DNA of 5,903 nt, taken from contig JAIRUB010000136.1 in NCBI GenBank assembly GCA_031254635.1, forward strand, positions 1-5,903, given 5' to 3'. Position numbers and translations under genes: made by a program. The stretch is from Prevotellaceae bacterium (GTDB lineage Bacteria; Bacteroidota; Bacteroidia; Bacteroidales; UBA932). Below are positions 1-5,699 of the stretch, piece after piece (positions within the stretch are counted from its first letter, which is position 1; each line of letters begins with the position of its first letter). A model generated the notes under the pieces. It made no database searches. It was given only the letters and a program-made list of their open reading frames with translations, and was not told where the DNA came from.

Positions 1-216
1 GTATATACATAATAAAGATATACATATAGTATATATTTATAATATGATTGTACATAATATAAATATTTAACTATACATAAATGCAAAAGTATGTTAATAT
101 ATGGTATGTATACATTCTATATATTAATATAATTAATGTTTATTATATACATATACAGATAATATATATCTTATATCTATATATACAGTAAATGAATATA
201 CATATGGAGGTTTAAT
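1..216. promoter_or_regulatory. AT-rich region with spaced TATACAT repeats; candidate centromere/operator for the partition genes
   Basis: Almost pure A/T sequence ahead of the ParA gene. The heptamer TATACAT occurs exactly at 4-10, 19-25, 72-78, 109-115, 146-152 and 197-203, with one-mismatch copies at 48-54 (TGTACAT), 152-158 and 182-188 (TATACAG). Starts 72, 109, 146 and 182 are 37, 37 and 36 bp apart. In type Ib partition loci (the parFG type) the centromere and autoregulatory operator lie upstream of the ParA gene as arrays of short repeats, so the position fits. The promoter of the operon must also lie here, but the many TATAAT-like strings do not allow one to be chosen. Chance recurrence in such biased sequence is a real alternative. 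The ParA ribosome-binding site GGAGG is at 206-210. Confidence 0.45.
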
Positions 217-810
217 ATGATTGTAACTTTTACTAACAACAAAGGAGGAACAGGCAAAAGCACATATTCCTCAATAATTGCTCAACTTGCTTCAAGTAGC
301 GGATTAAATGTCATTGGAGTTGACTTGGATCACGCTCAAATGCACTTTAGTTTGTTTATGCGGTTTTTCAAAACTATTCACATCTTTACATCATTATCTG
401 ATGTTGAGGCAAAGAAAGATGCGTTTATTGTTGTAGATACACCTCCGGCATTTTCAGATGAAACTTTAAAGGCTTTGAAACAATCTGATGTAATTGTTGT
501 TCCAATCAACCGCGACAAAACAGGCATATTGGGATTGCAGGAAGTAGCATCACATATTGATAAGAATCGAATTATTGTTGTAACAAGTCAGTGGAGAATG
601 AATACTCGATTCAATACCAGCCTTTACGAACAATTGCAAGCATTAGGTTGGATTGACCCGATAGAAATTCCAGAAAATATTCTTATTATTCATAACAGAG
701 ACGCTAACAAGAATTGGGATTACGGAATATCTGCTAAACAAGCTGCACCGTATTTAAATCTTTTAAAGAGAATCTTAAAAATAGCAGGAGGTTTTAGTAA
801 TGGCGGGTAA
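217..810 (+). CDS. parA: Small ParA/MinD-type partition ATPase
   Basis: A P-loop ATPase of the ParA family, expected to bind DNA non-specifically in its ATP form and to move plasmid cargo together with a DNA-binding partner. The deviant Walker A motif KGGTGKST is at residues 9-16, with signature Lys9 and Lys14. The A' motif is VDLDHAQ near residues 35-41, and Walker B is FIVVDTPPA near 70-78. At 197 aa without an N-terminal helix-turn-helix it matches the short type Ib ParAs (ParF class) rather than the long P1-type proteins. ATG at 217 has GGAGG six bases upstream. The next gene begins inside its last codons (11-bp overlap), implying translational coupling. It could serve a chromosomal mobile element instead of a plasmid. 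The family call is strong; the precise cargo is unknown. Confidence 0.9.
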   Translation: MIVTFTNNKGGTGKSTYSSIIAQLASSSGLNVIGVDLDHAQMHFSLFMRFFKTIHIFTSLSDVEAKKDAFIVVDTPPAFSDETLKALKQSDVIVVPINRDKTGILGLQEVASHIDKNRIIVVTSQWRMNTRFNTSLYEQLQALGWIDPIEIPENILIIHNRDANKNWDYGISAKQAAPYLNLLKRILKIAGGFSNGG

Positions 811-1258
811 GTTCACACTGGATATTGAAGATGAATTTGCATATATAAAGCAAAGCAAACAAAAACAAGCCAATAAAACACAAGATGAAACTGACATATC
901 AAATTCACATGTTGACAATATAGATGTTAATAATATAAATGTTGATAATATAAATATAGATAATATAGATATACAGAAAAAGAATAACCATATTATGTAT
1001 ATAAAAAAACAACATATACATAAGAAACGAGAACCTTCAAGTGTTATCGCGCTTCGTTCTCAATTACTTTTAATTCTCGGTAATAATAAAGAGATTATAA
1101 TAAAGATGAAAGAGATTGCTCAAGATATCGGATATTCTCTTTCATGGATGCAGTTTGCTATGAAATATCTTACCGACGCTGGAGAATTCACTTTCACTCG
1201 TTATGCAGAAGGCAAATATAGGGGAATGAAAGTCAGAAAATTATCGTCACCTAAATAG
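800..1258 (+). CDS. Winged-helix-like DNA-binding partner of ParA (putative ParB/ParG analogue)
   Basis: A 152-aa protein translated from ATG 800, with AGGAGG at 786-791, overlapping the end of the ParA gene. Three parts are visible. Residues 1-38 are polar and charged. Residues 39-58 are four tandem pentapeptides (DNIDV, NNINV, DNINI, DNIDI) that look disordered. From about residue 80, after a KKREPSSV stretch, a compact segment with two helices and a basic beta-rich tail (KMKEIAQDIGYSLSWMQFAM, then TFTRYAEGKYRGMKVRKL) resembles a winged helix-turn-helix. The position directly after a small ParA gene is where the centromere-binding protein of type Ib partition loci is encoded. I therefore infer that it binds the upstream repeats and probably represses the operon. 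Known ParG proteins are ribbon-helix-helix, so the fold would differ. I recognise no named family. Confidence 0.6.
   Translation: MAGKFTLDIEDEFAYIKQSKQKQANKTQDETDISNSHVDNIDVNNINVDNINIDNIDIQKKNNHIMYIKKQHIHKKREPSSVIALRSQLLLILGNNKEIIIKMKEIAQDIGYSLSWMQFAMKYLTDAGEFTFTRYAEGKYRGMKVRKLSSPK
914..973 (+). repeat. Four 15-bp tandem repeats encoding the (D/N)NI(D/N)(V/I) linker
   Basis: Four in-frame 15-bp units of the form (g/a)a(c/t)aatata(g/a)atgtt/ata encode DNIDV-NNINV-DNINI-DNIDI in the DNA-binding partner of ParA. A multiple-of-3 unit lets copy number change without a frameshift, so linker length can vary between strains. Confidence 0.75.
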
Positions 1259-1320
1259 TTATTGTGGTGTTTTGGGAAAAATTGGATAGAAAATACATGG
1301 CCAATAAAGAGGAGTGTAAT

Positions 1321-1497
1321 ATGTTATCAAAAGAAGAGAAGTATTTAGCACAGCAGATTTTAATAAGAGTTTTTGAAAATATGGACGAGCCTGACAGCGA
1401 TGGTAAATGCAAAGAACGCTACGAAGATTGGAAACTCTGCCTTACCACCTCACAAATGAATATTTTATCTGGGATTATCAATAAACTTGGGGCTTAA
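1321..1497 (+). CDS. Hypothetical 58-aa protein
   Basis: Small, mostly helical-looking charged protein beginning MLSKEEKYLAQQ and ending IINKLGA, with an acidic turn around residues 19-27 (ENMDEPDSD) and cysteines at 30 and 40. The frame is open from a GTG at 1264, but ATG 1321 is preferred because AAAGAGGAG lies at 1306-1314, six bases upstream; the GTG has no comparable site. It follows the partner gene by 62 bp on the same strand and is probably in the same transcript. No recognisable domain and no signal peptide or membrane segment. Small proteins like this are common passengers on plasmids and phage-like elements; no function is assigned. Confidence 0.6.
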   Translation: MLSKEEKYLAQQILIRVFENMDEPDSDGKCKERYEDWKLCLTTSQMNILSGIINKLGA

Positions 1498-1522
1498 ACG
1501 TCTACAAAAGGAGAACGAAAAA

Positions 1523-1741
1523 ATGAAAAAACTACAGTGTGTTGATTGTGGCGGAGATTTGGAAGTAGAAGTTGCCTTTGACGGCTGTGATTGGGATAGC
1601 ATTAAAGGCGAAGGCAGCGGCTACGTATACGTAATAGAGCTCTATTGTGAATGCGGGCGGTTATACCCAATAGGCAGAATTAAAAACGAATTAGCTTTTT
1701 GCGAGAACATTGAGCGCCGCCGCCCCTACGGCAAAACATAA
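1523..1741 (+). CDS. Small zinc-ribbon-like protein
   Basis: A 72-aa protein from ATG 1523, with AAAAGGAG at 1506-1513 nine bases upstream; a TTG farther upstream in the same frame was rejected. Cysteine pairs CVDC (6, 9) and CEC (42, 44) flank a central acidic strand-rich segment (EVEVAFDGCDWDS, then GYVYVIELY), with further cysteines at 22 and 60. Two short Cys pairs about 33 residues apart suggest a zinc-ribbon knuckle, although the second pair is CxC rather than the usual CxxC. It sits 25 bp after the 58-aa gene, so probably the last gene of the partition cassette. Its sequence is visibly richer in G and C than the ParA genes, especially near the 3' end, suggesting separate ancestry. Function unknown. 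Confidence 0.6.
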   Translation: MKKLQCVDCGGDLEVEVAFDGCDWDSIKGEGSGYVYVIELYCECGRLYPIGRIKNELAFCENIERRRPYGKT

Positions 1742-1831
1742 ATGAGGTATGATACGTTCTTTATGACGCTGACCACTAAGTTCTCAGCTCTAAGCTCTTT
1801 CTTTTCTCATTATGAATTGTGAATTGTACAT

Positions 1832-1869
1832 GGGGTCAGCTCACGAAACGGAAAATATCATACGTTAAG
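1832..1869 (+). repeat. Left 38-bp Tn3-type terminal inverted repeat
   Basis: Starts GGGGTCAGCTCACG and ends CATACGTTAAG. It matches the reverse complement of 2077-2114 at 31 of 38 positions by my count: the outer 21 and inner 8 are perfect, and mismatches cluster in the middle. Confidence 0.85.
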
Positions 1870-2076
1870 GAGTTAAACCATTGTATTGCAAATTATTATA
1901 AAAACGTCTTTATGTAGAGAAATATGATTTATCATTCTCTAGCAAATGATCAAATCAAAAATATTTTCTCAACAAGAAACAGATAAATGTGCCAACCATC
2001 ACATAAACAGCAATATGAAAAATAGCTACTATCGACCGAGCTGTCGACAGTTTTTTAAAAATGACTATTCTTTTGG

Positions 2077-2114
2077 CTTAACGTGCTAAAAACTCCGTTT
2101 CGTGAGCTGACCCC
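2077..2114 (-). repeat. Right 38-bp Tn3-type terminal inverted repeat
   Basis: Read on the minus strand it starts GGGGTCAGCTCACG and ends TAGCACGTTAAG. The divergent middle compared with the left end is the usual pattern for natural left and right ends under selection for transposase binding. Confidence 0.85.
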
Positions 2115-2237
2115 TATTTTATGTATAGATAAGTTTCGTTTTCGGTGGCTGAGTGCTGCATTCTATATGGCCAAAAATGCTGTATTTCTATTGACCGTTA
2201 ACACAAGTTTGAAGTTCTTTAATATCAAGGCTTGAGA

Positions 2238-2334
2238 GAGTCAACTGTTATTTGACGCTATAGAAAAAATTCCTCGCAGCTTTTTTGCTGCAAGGATTTC
2301 TAAATCTCTCTCATTTTTGAGCTGTCAAACTAGG
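2238..2334. repeat. 97-bp structured repeat, copy 1
   Basis: First of two head-to-tail 97-bp units. The first 31 bases are identical to copy 2, and the whole unit is roughly 80% identical. The unit contains GTCAA (2240-2244), TTTGAC (2251-2256), a central stem (2272-2295) and GTCAAA (2324-2329). TTTGAC can pair either with the upstream GTCAA across a 7-base loop or with the downstream GTCAAA, enclosing the central stem. No coding potential. Confidence 0.8.
2272..2295 (-). terminator. Possible intrinsic terminator reading leftward, in repeat copy 1
   Basis: On the minus strand CCTTGCAGC and GCTGCGAGG pair (one mismatch) around a 6-base loop, and TTTTTT follows within a few bases (plus-strand A run at 2264-2269). 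There is no T-run on the plus-strand side. No minus-strand gene to its right is seen before the transposase fragment at 5747, so what it would terminate is unclear. Confidence 0.4.
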
Positions 2335-2431
2335 GAGTCAACTGTTATTTGACGCTATAGAAAAATATTCTTGCAGCCGTTCTGCTGCAAGGACTAAAAA
2401 AATCTCTCTATTTTTGTGCTGTTAAATTGGG
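2335..2431. repeat. 97-bp structured repeat, copy 2
   Basis: Directly abuts copy 1. GTCAA (2337-2341), TTTGAC (2348-2353), the central stem (2370-2391) and GTTAAA (2421-2426) are in the same places. The change from GTCAAA to GTTAAA keeps pairing with TTTGAC through one G-U pair. The central stem is perfect here (8 bp), whereas copy 1 has a C-A mismatch. Confidence 0.8.
2370..2391 (-). terminator. Possible intrinsic terminator reading leftward, in repeat copy 2
   Basis: Perfect 8-bp stem CTTGCAGC/GCTGCAAG with a 6-base loop. On the minus strand it is followed by AATATTTTTC. It is the counterpart of the hairpin in copy 1. Confidence 0.35.
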
Positions 2432-2439
2432 GATAACTA

Positions 2440-2468
2440 TTGACAACTCCATGATATATGTGCATAAT
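2440..2468 (+). promoter_or_regulatory. Candidate sigma-70-type promoter
   Basis: TTGACA at 2440-2445 (perfect -35), a 17-base spacer and CATAAT at 2463-2468 (five of six for -10). It points toward the exported-protein operon but lies about 370 bp before its first start codon, so it would give a long untranslated leader or a separate small RNA. It lies directly after the second 97-bp repeat. Confidence 0.4.
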
Positions 2469-2838
2469 ATAAAATGTAAATATGTACACATAAGAGATCA
2501 CATAGGTGAGATACCATACAGGCTTAAATCTATTCTTCTAACCTTAAATTCTGAATTTCTTATGCCAACAAGCCACAAAAACTGATTTCGCATCATCCTT
2601 TCGTAAATTGTAGGTATATGCTTTATGTTTATGCAGATTTTCTTAAGCTTTTGAATTCTTTAACTTTTATGTTGTAGGTATAAATTTTAGTGGGATTCTA
2701 GTTCTAAGAAAACTGATGATTAAATCTCTTCAAAACCAAGGGTGACATAATAAACTGGTTAATCAGTGTTTTCCTATGACTTTGTAATAATGTGTGCATT
2801 TCTGCTAAACAAAAAATAATAAAAGGAGAGGTATTAAA

Positions 2839-3894
2839 ATGAGAAACATTGTGCTTTGGATATTGATGATAATCGTCTTGTTTTCGTGTTCTGCTTCAGC
2901 AAACGTAGAACCCAATACTCTAAAACTTGACAAATCATCAATAAGTATTCAGATCGGTGAAACTGAGAGGCTCTATGTATTGGATATAACAAATGTTGAA
3001 GGAGCCCTTGTATGGAGCAGTAGCAACACAGGCATTGCTAGAGTAAGCGATTTCGGTCTTGTATCGGGTATTTCGCCTGGGGCAGCAACTATAACCGTAA
3101 AGACAAGAGACGATAAGTACGCTGCATCTTGCATGGTAATTGTATCTGACAAAATACCGGATAATACTCTAAAGCTTAACAAATCATCAATAAGTATTCA
3201 GATCGGTGAAACTGAGAGGCTCTATGCATTGGATATAACATATGTTGAAGGAGCCCTTGTATGGAGCAGTAGCAACACAGACATTGTTAGAGTAAGCGAT
3301 TACGGTCTTGTATCGGGTATTTCGCCTGGGACAGCAACTATAACCGCAAAGACGAGAGATGATAAGTACGCTGCATTTTGCATTGTAATTGTTTCTGACA
3401 AACCTATTGATAACAAACCTGGTACAATAAAGGCGGAAGAAGCACTTGGCGGAAAGACTCCAACTGGAGCAATATTCGGGAACAATGGAGAATTATTAAT
3501 CTACAAAAAATTTGAAGGCTTATATCAGGAGAAGATAATTCTAAAGGCGGAAGACTTGTCAGGAAGCTGGAGTATAAAGGACTATAGTCCAAAAAGCAAC
3601 TATGGTTGGTCTGCGAGTTTTGTATCTGCTACAAACGCAAAAACAGTAGCTGAAATAAGTAAAATAGCAGTAACATTTACAAAAGAGATAACTGATGCTA
3701 TAGAAGTAACAGTAGAATCAGGATTAGGAGAAGAGAAATTGTTCCCCATAGTCTTCACTGCAGTTAACACCAGTAATAACAACTCTAATAACAATAACAA
3801 TAATAGTAGTTCCAATAGCAGCGGTGGATGTAACGCATTATTCGGATTATCAGGCTTTGCGTTATTGTTTGCTCTTCTATTCAAACATAAGTAA
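2839..3894 (+). CDS. Exported SYNERG-CTERM surface protein with two Big_2 Ig-like domains
   Basis: A 351-aa protein from ATG 2839, with AGGAGAGG at 2824-2831. Residues 1-21 form a signal peptide ending ASA, cut likely before Asn22. Residues 26-105 and 109-188 are two bacterial Ig-like group 2 domains (SIQIGETERL, VWSSSNT, GLVSGISPG, TITVKTRD), nearly identical. Residues about 192-310 are an unrecognised, probably beta-rich domain. Residues about 311-327 are an Asn/Ser-rich linker. The tail has SGGCN with Cys331, a hydrophobic helix (about 333-347) and KHK: the SYNERG-CTERM signal, thought to mark proteins for processing and surface anchoring. Big_2 domains are common in adhesins and surface proteins; the ligand is unknown. 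The S8 protease gene follows after 27 bp. An alternative lipobox reading at Cys17 (LFSC) is less likely. Confidence 0.85.
   Translation: MRNIVLWILMIIVLFSCSASANVEPNTLKLDKSSISIQIGETERLYVLDITNVEGALVWSSSNTGIARVSDFGLVSGISPGAATITVKTRDDKYAASCMVIVSDKIPDNTLKLNKSSISIQIGETERLYALDITYVEGALVWSSSNTDIVRVSDYGLVSGISPGTATITAKTRDDKYAAFCIVIVSDKPIDNKPGTIKAEEALGGKTPTGAIFGNNGELLIYKKFEGLYQEKIILKAEDLSGSWSIKDYSPKSNYGWSASFVSATNAKTVAEISKIAVTFTKEITDAIEVTVESGLGEEKLFPIVFTAVNTSNNNSNNNNNNSSSNSSGGCNALFGLSGFALLFALLFKHK
2914..3153 (+). repeat. Big_2 domain tandem duplication, copy 1
   Basis: 240 bp that aligns without gaps to 3163-3402, with 14 differences by my count (about 94% identity). The period is 249 bp, exactly 83 codons, so the reading frame is kept. 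Confidence 0.9.
3163..3402 (+). repeat. Big_2 domain tandem duplication, copy 2
   Basis: Second copy. Of the 14 differences from copy 1, I count 10 that change the amino acid (D/N, V/A, N/Y, G/D, A/V, F/Y, A/T, V/A, S/F, M/I) and 4 that are silent. This indicates recent duplication with little purifying selection between copies. Confidence 0.9.
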
Positions 3895-3921
3895 AATTGA
3901 ATTTAAAAAGGAGGAGATGTT

Positions 3922-5511
3922 ATGAAGAAATTTTCACTATATTTCAGCGTACTACTAATCGTTTTATTTTCGAGTCCTGTTTTGGCAGATGCAATTGAGA
4001 CAACACAGAAATATGCAGAAGGGGAAGTCCTTGTAGTACTTGAAGCTCCTGCAGCGTCTGATTACTCAGTAATGGGTGCTTACAATAGTTATGCCTATTC
4101 ATGGGCAGTTTCGAGTCGGGCAGAAGGTTTTGCAAAAACACGGGGGCTTGAGGCTCGTAATGTATATCCTGAAATAGCAAGAATTACAGAGAAAAGCATA
4201 GTTCATCTTCGATCAGAGCACAAAAATACTGAACAGTTAATAAGAGAACTTTCATCCGATCCCAGCGTGATAAATGTACAACCAAATTATATGAATAAAG
4301 TGAGCCTCACCCCAAACGATCCATTCTATTCACTGCTTTGGGGTATGAATAATATAGGAATGCCACAGGTATGGGATCATTTTACAGGCAGTGCAGCTAG
4401 CAGTGCACCTATCGTCGCAGTTTTTGATACCGGAATAGATTACAATCATCCAGATATCAATGCAAACATGACACTTGATACTTTTGGTAATTATGGCAGA
4501 AACTTCCAAGGAACCCTAAATAATCCCATGGATATCCATGGTCATGGAACTCATGTCGCTGGAACAATTGGAGCTGTAGGTAACAACGGTATAGGAGTCG
4601 TCGGAGTCAACTGGAGTACTAGAATGCTTGCTGTAAAAGTTCTTGACGACTATGGATATGGTTGGGACAGCGACATAATAAACGGAATAAACTATGTGGT
4701 ATCGGAAAAAGCTAAAGGATTAAATATCCGTGTAGTGAATATGTCACTTGGAAGACTTAGTCCTCCAGAGCCTAACAATTCAACGTATGGAACTGCCGTA
4801 AAATCAATGAGTGATGCCGGTATAATAGTCGTAATGGCTGCTGGTAACAATAGTCTGAATTTAAATTATTCGAGCTATAGAACCTACCCTGCATGTTTTA
4901 GGTTTGATCATACTATTACAGTAGGAGCAATAGATTTCAATAGTAATATAAGTTGGTTCTCCAATTATGGCAACCTTTGGGTTGATATAGCTGCCCCCGG
5001 TAGTAATATTTATAGTACACTTCCAGTAAATAAAGGCAGTTATGGGAATAATGAAGGTACCTCAATGTCAGCCCCTCATGTTGCCGGAGCAGCTACTCTT
5101 TTGGCTGCAGCCTACCCGAGCGAATCAGCTTCTCAGATAAGAGCACGCATACTAAACAGTGCGAAAAACATCGGAGTCCCTGGATATTGGGATAAAGGAA
5201 CTCTTGATGCATTGGGTGCCTATATTGTTGGATTAACACCTCCAAATAACATTATAACCAACCTACCAGATTGGATTGTTATTTCATCCGAATACAACGT
5301 ACAATTTTACGCTAACGGGACTCAACCAATAACTTGGTCAATCATTGACGGTAGCCTGCCAGAAGGTTTAGAATTTAGCAGTAGTGGACTATTACATGGG
5401 GCAGTAGAAGATATGGATTATATAGGCTATTATGAAATTACGTTCAAAGCAGAAAATATTGCAGGAAGTGACACGACGGTATGGAGTTTTTATGTCTGGG
5501 TAAAAAAGTAA
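3922..5511 (+). CDS. Secreted subtilisin-family (S8) serine protease with C-terminal Ig-like domain
   Basis: A 529-aa extracytoplasmic endopeptidase. Residues 1-22 are a signal peptide (MKKFSLYF, hydrophobic core, then PVLA). Residues about 30-130 are an inhibitor-I9-type propeptide (GEVLVVL, then INVQPNY just before the mature start TPNDPFYSLLWGMNN). The catalytic domain spans about 150-435, with Asp169 (AVFDTGID), His208 (HGTHVAG), oxyanion Asn309 (AAGNN) and Ser381 (GTSMSAPHVAG), all in canonical order and intact. Residues about 443-529 resemble the putative Ig (He_PIG) fold (LPEGLEFSSSGLLHG, then GYYEITFKAENIAGS). It lacks a SYNERG-CTERM tail and any other anchor, so it is secreted or held by a partner. 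ATG 3922 has AAAGGAGGAG at 3907-3916; only 27 bp separate it from the preceding surface-protein gene, so one transcript is likely. Substrate unknown. Confidence 0.95.
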   Translation: MKKFSLYFSVLLIVLFSSPVLADAIETTQKYAEGEVLVVLEAPAASDYSVMGAYNSYAYSWAVSSRAEGFAKTRGLEARNVYPEIARITEKSIVHLRSEHKNTEQLIRELSSDPSVINVQPNYMNKVSLTPNDPFYSLLWGMNNIGMPQVWDHFTGSAASSAPIVAVFDTGIDYNHPDINANMTLDTFGNYGRNFQGTLNNPMDIHGHGTHVAGTIGAVGNNGIGVVGVNWSTRMLAVKVLDDYGYGWDSDIINGINYVVSEKAKGLNIRVVNMSLGRLSPPEPNNSTYGTAVKSMSDAGIIVVMAAGNNSLNLNYSSYRTYPACFRFDHTITVGAIDFNSNISWFSNYGNLWVDIAAPGSNIYSTLPVNKGSYGNNEGTSMSAPHVAGAATLLAAAYPSESASQIRARILNSAKNIGVPGYWDKGTLDALGAYIVGLTPPNNIITNLPDWIVISSEYNVQFYANGTQPITWSIIDGSLPEGLEFSSSGLLHGAVEDMDYIGYYEITFKAENIAGSDTTVWSFYVWVKK

Positions 5512-5545
5512 GTAACAAATCTTAAGTGAGTTTTTTAAAATATGA

Positions 5546-5583
5546 CTGCCAACTGAGGGAATAGCTAAAACCTTAGTTGGCAG
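5546..5583 (+). terminator. Hairpin after the protease gene, likely terminator
   Basis: CTGCCAACTGAGG (5546-5558) and CCTTAGTTGGCAG (5571-5583) form a 13-bp stem with one G-U pair around a 12-base loop, 34 bp after the protease stop codon. The following plus-strand bases (TGTGTAAATT) are not a clean T-run, so termination is likely from position and stem strength but not certain. Confidence 0.55.
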
Positions 5584-5639
5584 TGTGTAAATTCCGAAAA
5601 TAGTTGTTTTCAATAAGCGGACATTCCAGAAGCAAAATG

Positions 5640-5672
5640 GCCTTAAAGCCATGCAACATTTGGCTTTAAGGC
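5640..5672. terminator. Second strong hairpin between convergent genes
   Basis: GCCTTAAAGCCA (5640-5651) and TGGCTTTAAGGC (5661-5672) form a perfect 12-bp stem with a 9-base loop. ATTATTTAT follows on the plus strand and ATTTTGC on the minus strand. It lies between the plus-strand protease and the minus-strand transposase, so it could act as a weak bidirectional terminator or be the remnant of a mobile-element end. Confidence 0.5.
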
Positions 5673-5699
5673 ATTATTTATATGCAAAATGTAGTCATA

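Larger units (their letters stand above)
1832..2114. mobile_element. Tn3-derived inverted-repeat miniature element (TIME-like), 283 bp
   Basis: Two inverted 38-bp ends bound 283 bp with no coding capacity. Both begin GGGGTCAGCTCACGAAACGG at the outer edge and finish ACGTTAAG at the inner edge. The GGGG start, 38-bp length and (A)CG(C/T)TAAG end are hallmarks of Tn3-family terminal repeats. A short transposase-less DNA with two such ends fits the TIMEs, which are mobilised in trans by a Tn3 transposase. The outer 5-bp flanks are TACAT (1827-1831) and TATTT (2115-2119), so the expected 5-bp target duplication is not intact. The interior has a 27-bp imperfect palindrome at 1915-1941 that could be a relic of a resolution site (weak). 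Confidence 0.8.
1742..2838. other. Long gene-free region between the partition cassette and the exported-protein operon
   Basis: No credible coding sequence was found on either strand in this stretch of about 1.1 kb. It holds the Tn3-type miniature element (1832-2114), two tandem 97-bp repeats (2238-2431) and a promoter-like site (2440-2468), described separately. In 1742-1831 there are short redundant runs (agctcta/agctctt, gaattgt twice) with no clear role. In 2470-2838 the only structure noticed is the 11-mer TTGTAGGTATA at 2608-2618 and again at 2672-2682, which may be chance. Confidence 0.7.

Noticed and set aside
1264..1320. GTG-started extension of the 58-aa protein
   Set aside because: No ribosome-binding site at the GTG, whereas ATG 1321 has AAAGAGGAG at ideal spacing.
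1487..1522. TTG-started extension of the zinc-ribbon-like protein
   Set aside because: It would overlap the previous gene and lacks a good ribosome-binding site; ATG 1523 has AAAAGGAG upstream.
2032..2056. Terminator-like hairpin (CTGTCGACAG palindrome and T-run) inside the miniature element
   Set aside because: The stem outside the self-palindrome is only 5 bp and no gene upstream within the element needs it; too weak to call.
2238..2431. Integron attC sites or CRISPR repeats
   Set aside because: No GTTRRRY/RYYYAAC core sites and no adjoining integrase; only two abutting 97-bp units without spacers.
2881..2895. Lipoprotein signal at Cys17 of the surface protein (LFSC)
   Set aside because: Phe at -2 is atypical, and a good ASA cleavage site follows four residues later; the C-terminal tail provides an anchor.
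2973..3884. Minus-strand open frames across the surface-protein gene
   Set aside because: Shadows of the plus-strand gene: low-complexity Leu runs mirror the Asn/Ser codons, and there are no ribosome-binding sites.
3944..4180. Minus-strand open frame of 78 aa inside the protease gene
   Set aside because: Lies opposite a clear signal peptide and propeptide coding sequence; no supporting features.
5613..5640. IS66-like end (AATAAGCGGACATTCC)
   Set aside because: Resembles the GTAAGCG start of IS66-family ends only loosely, and neither a partner end nor transposase sequence is visible.
5392..5652. Minus-strand open frame of 86 aa over the protease end
   Set aside because: Overlaps coding sequence and two hairpins; the product is unrelated to any family I know.
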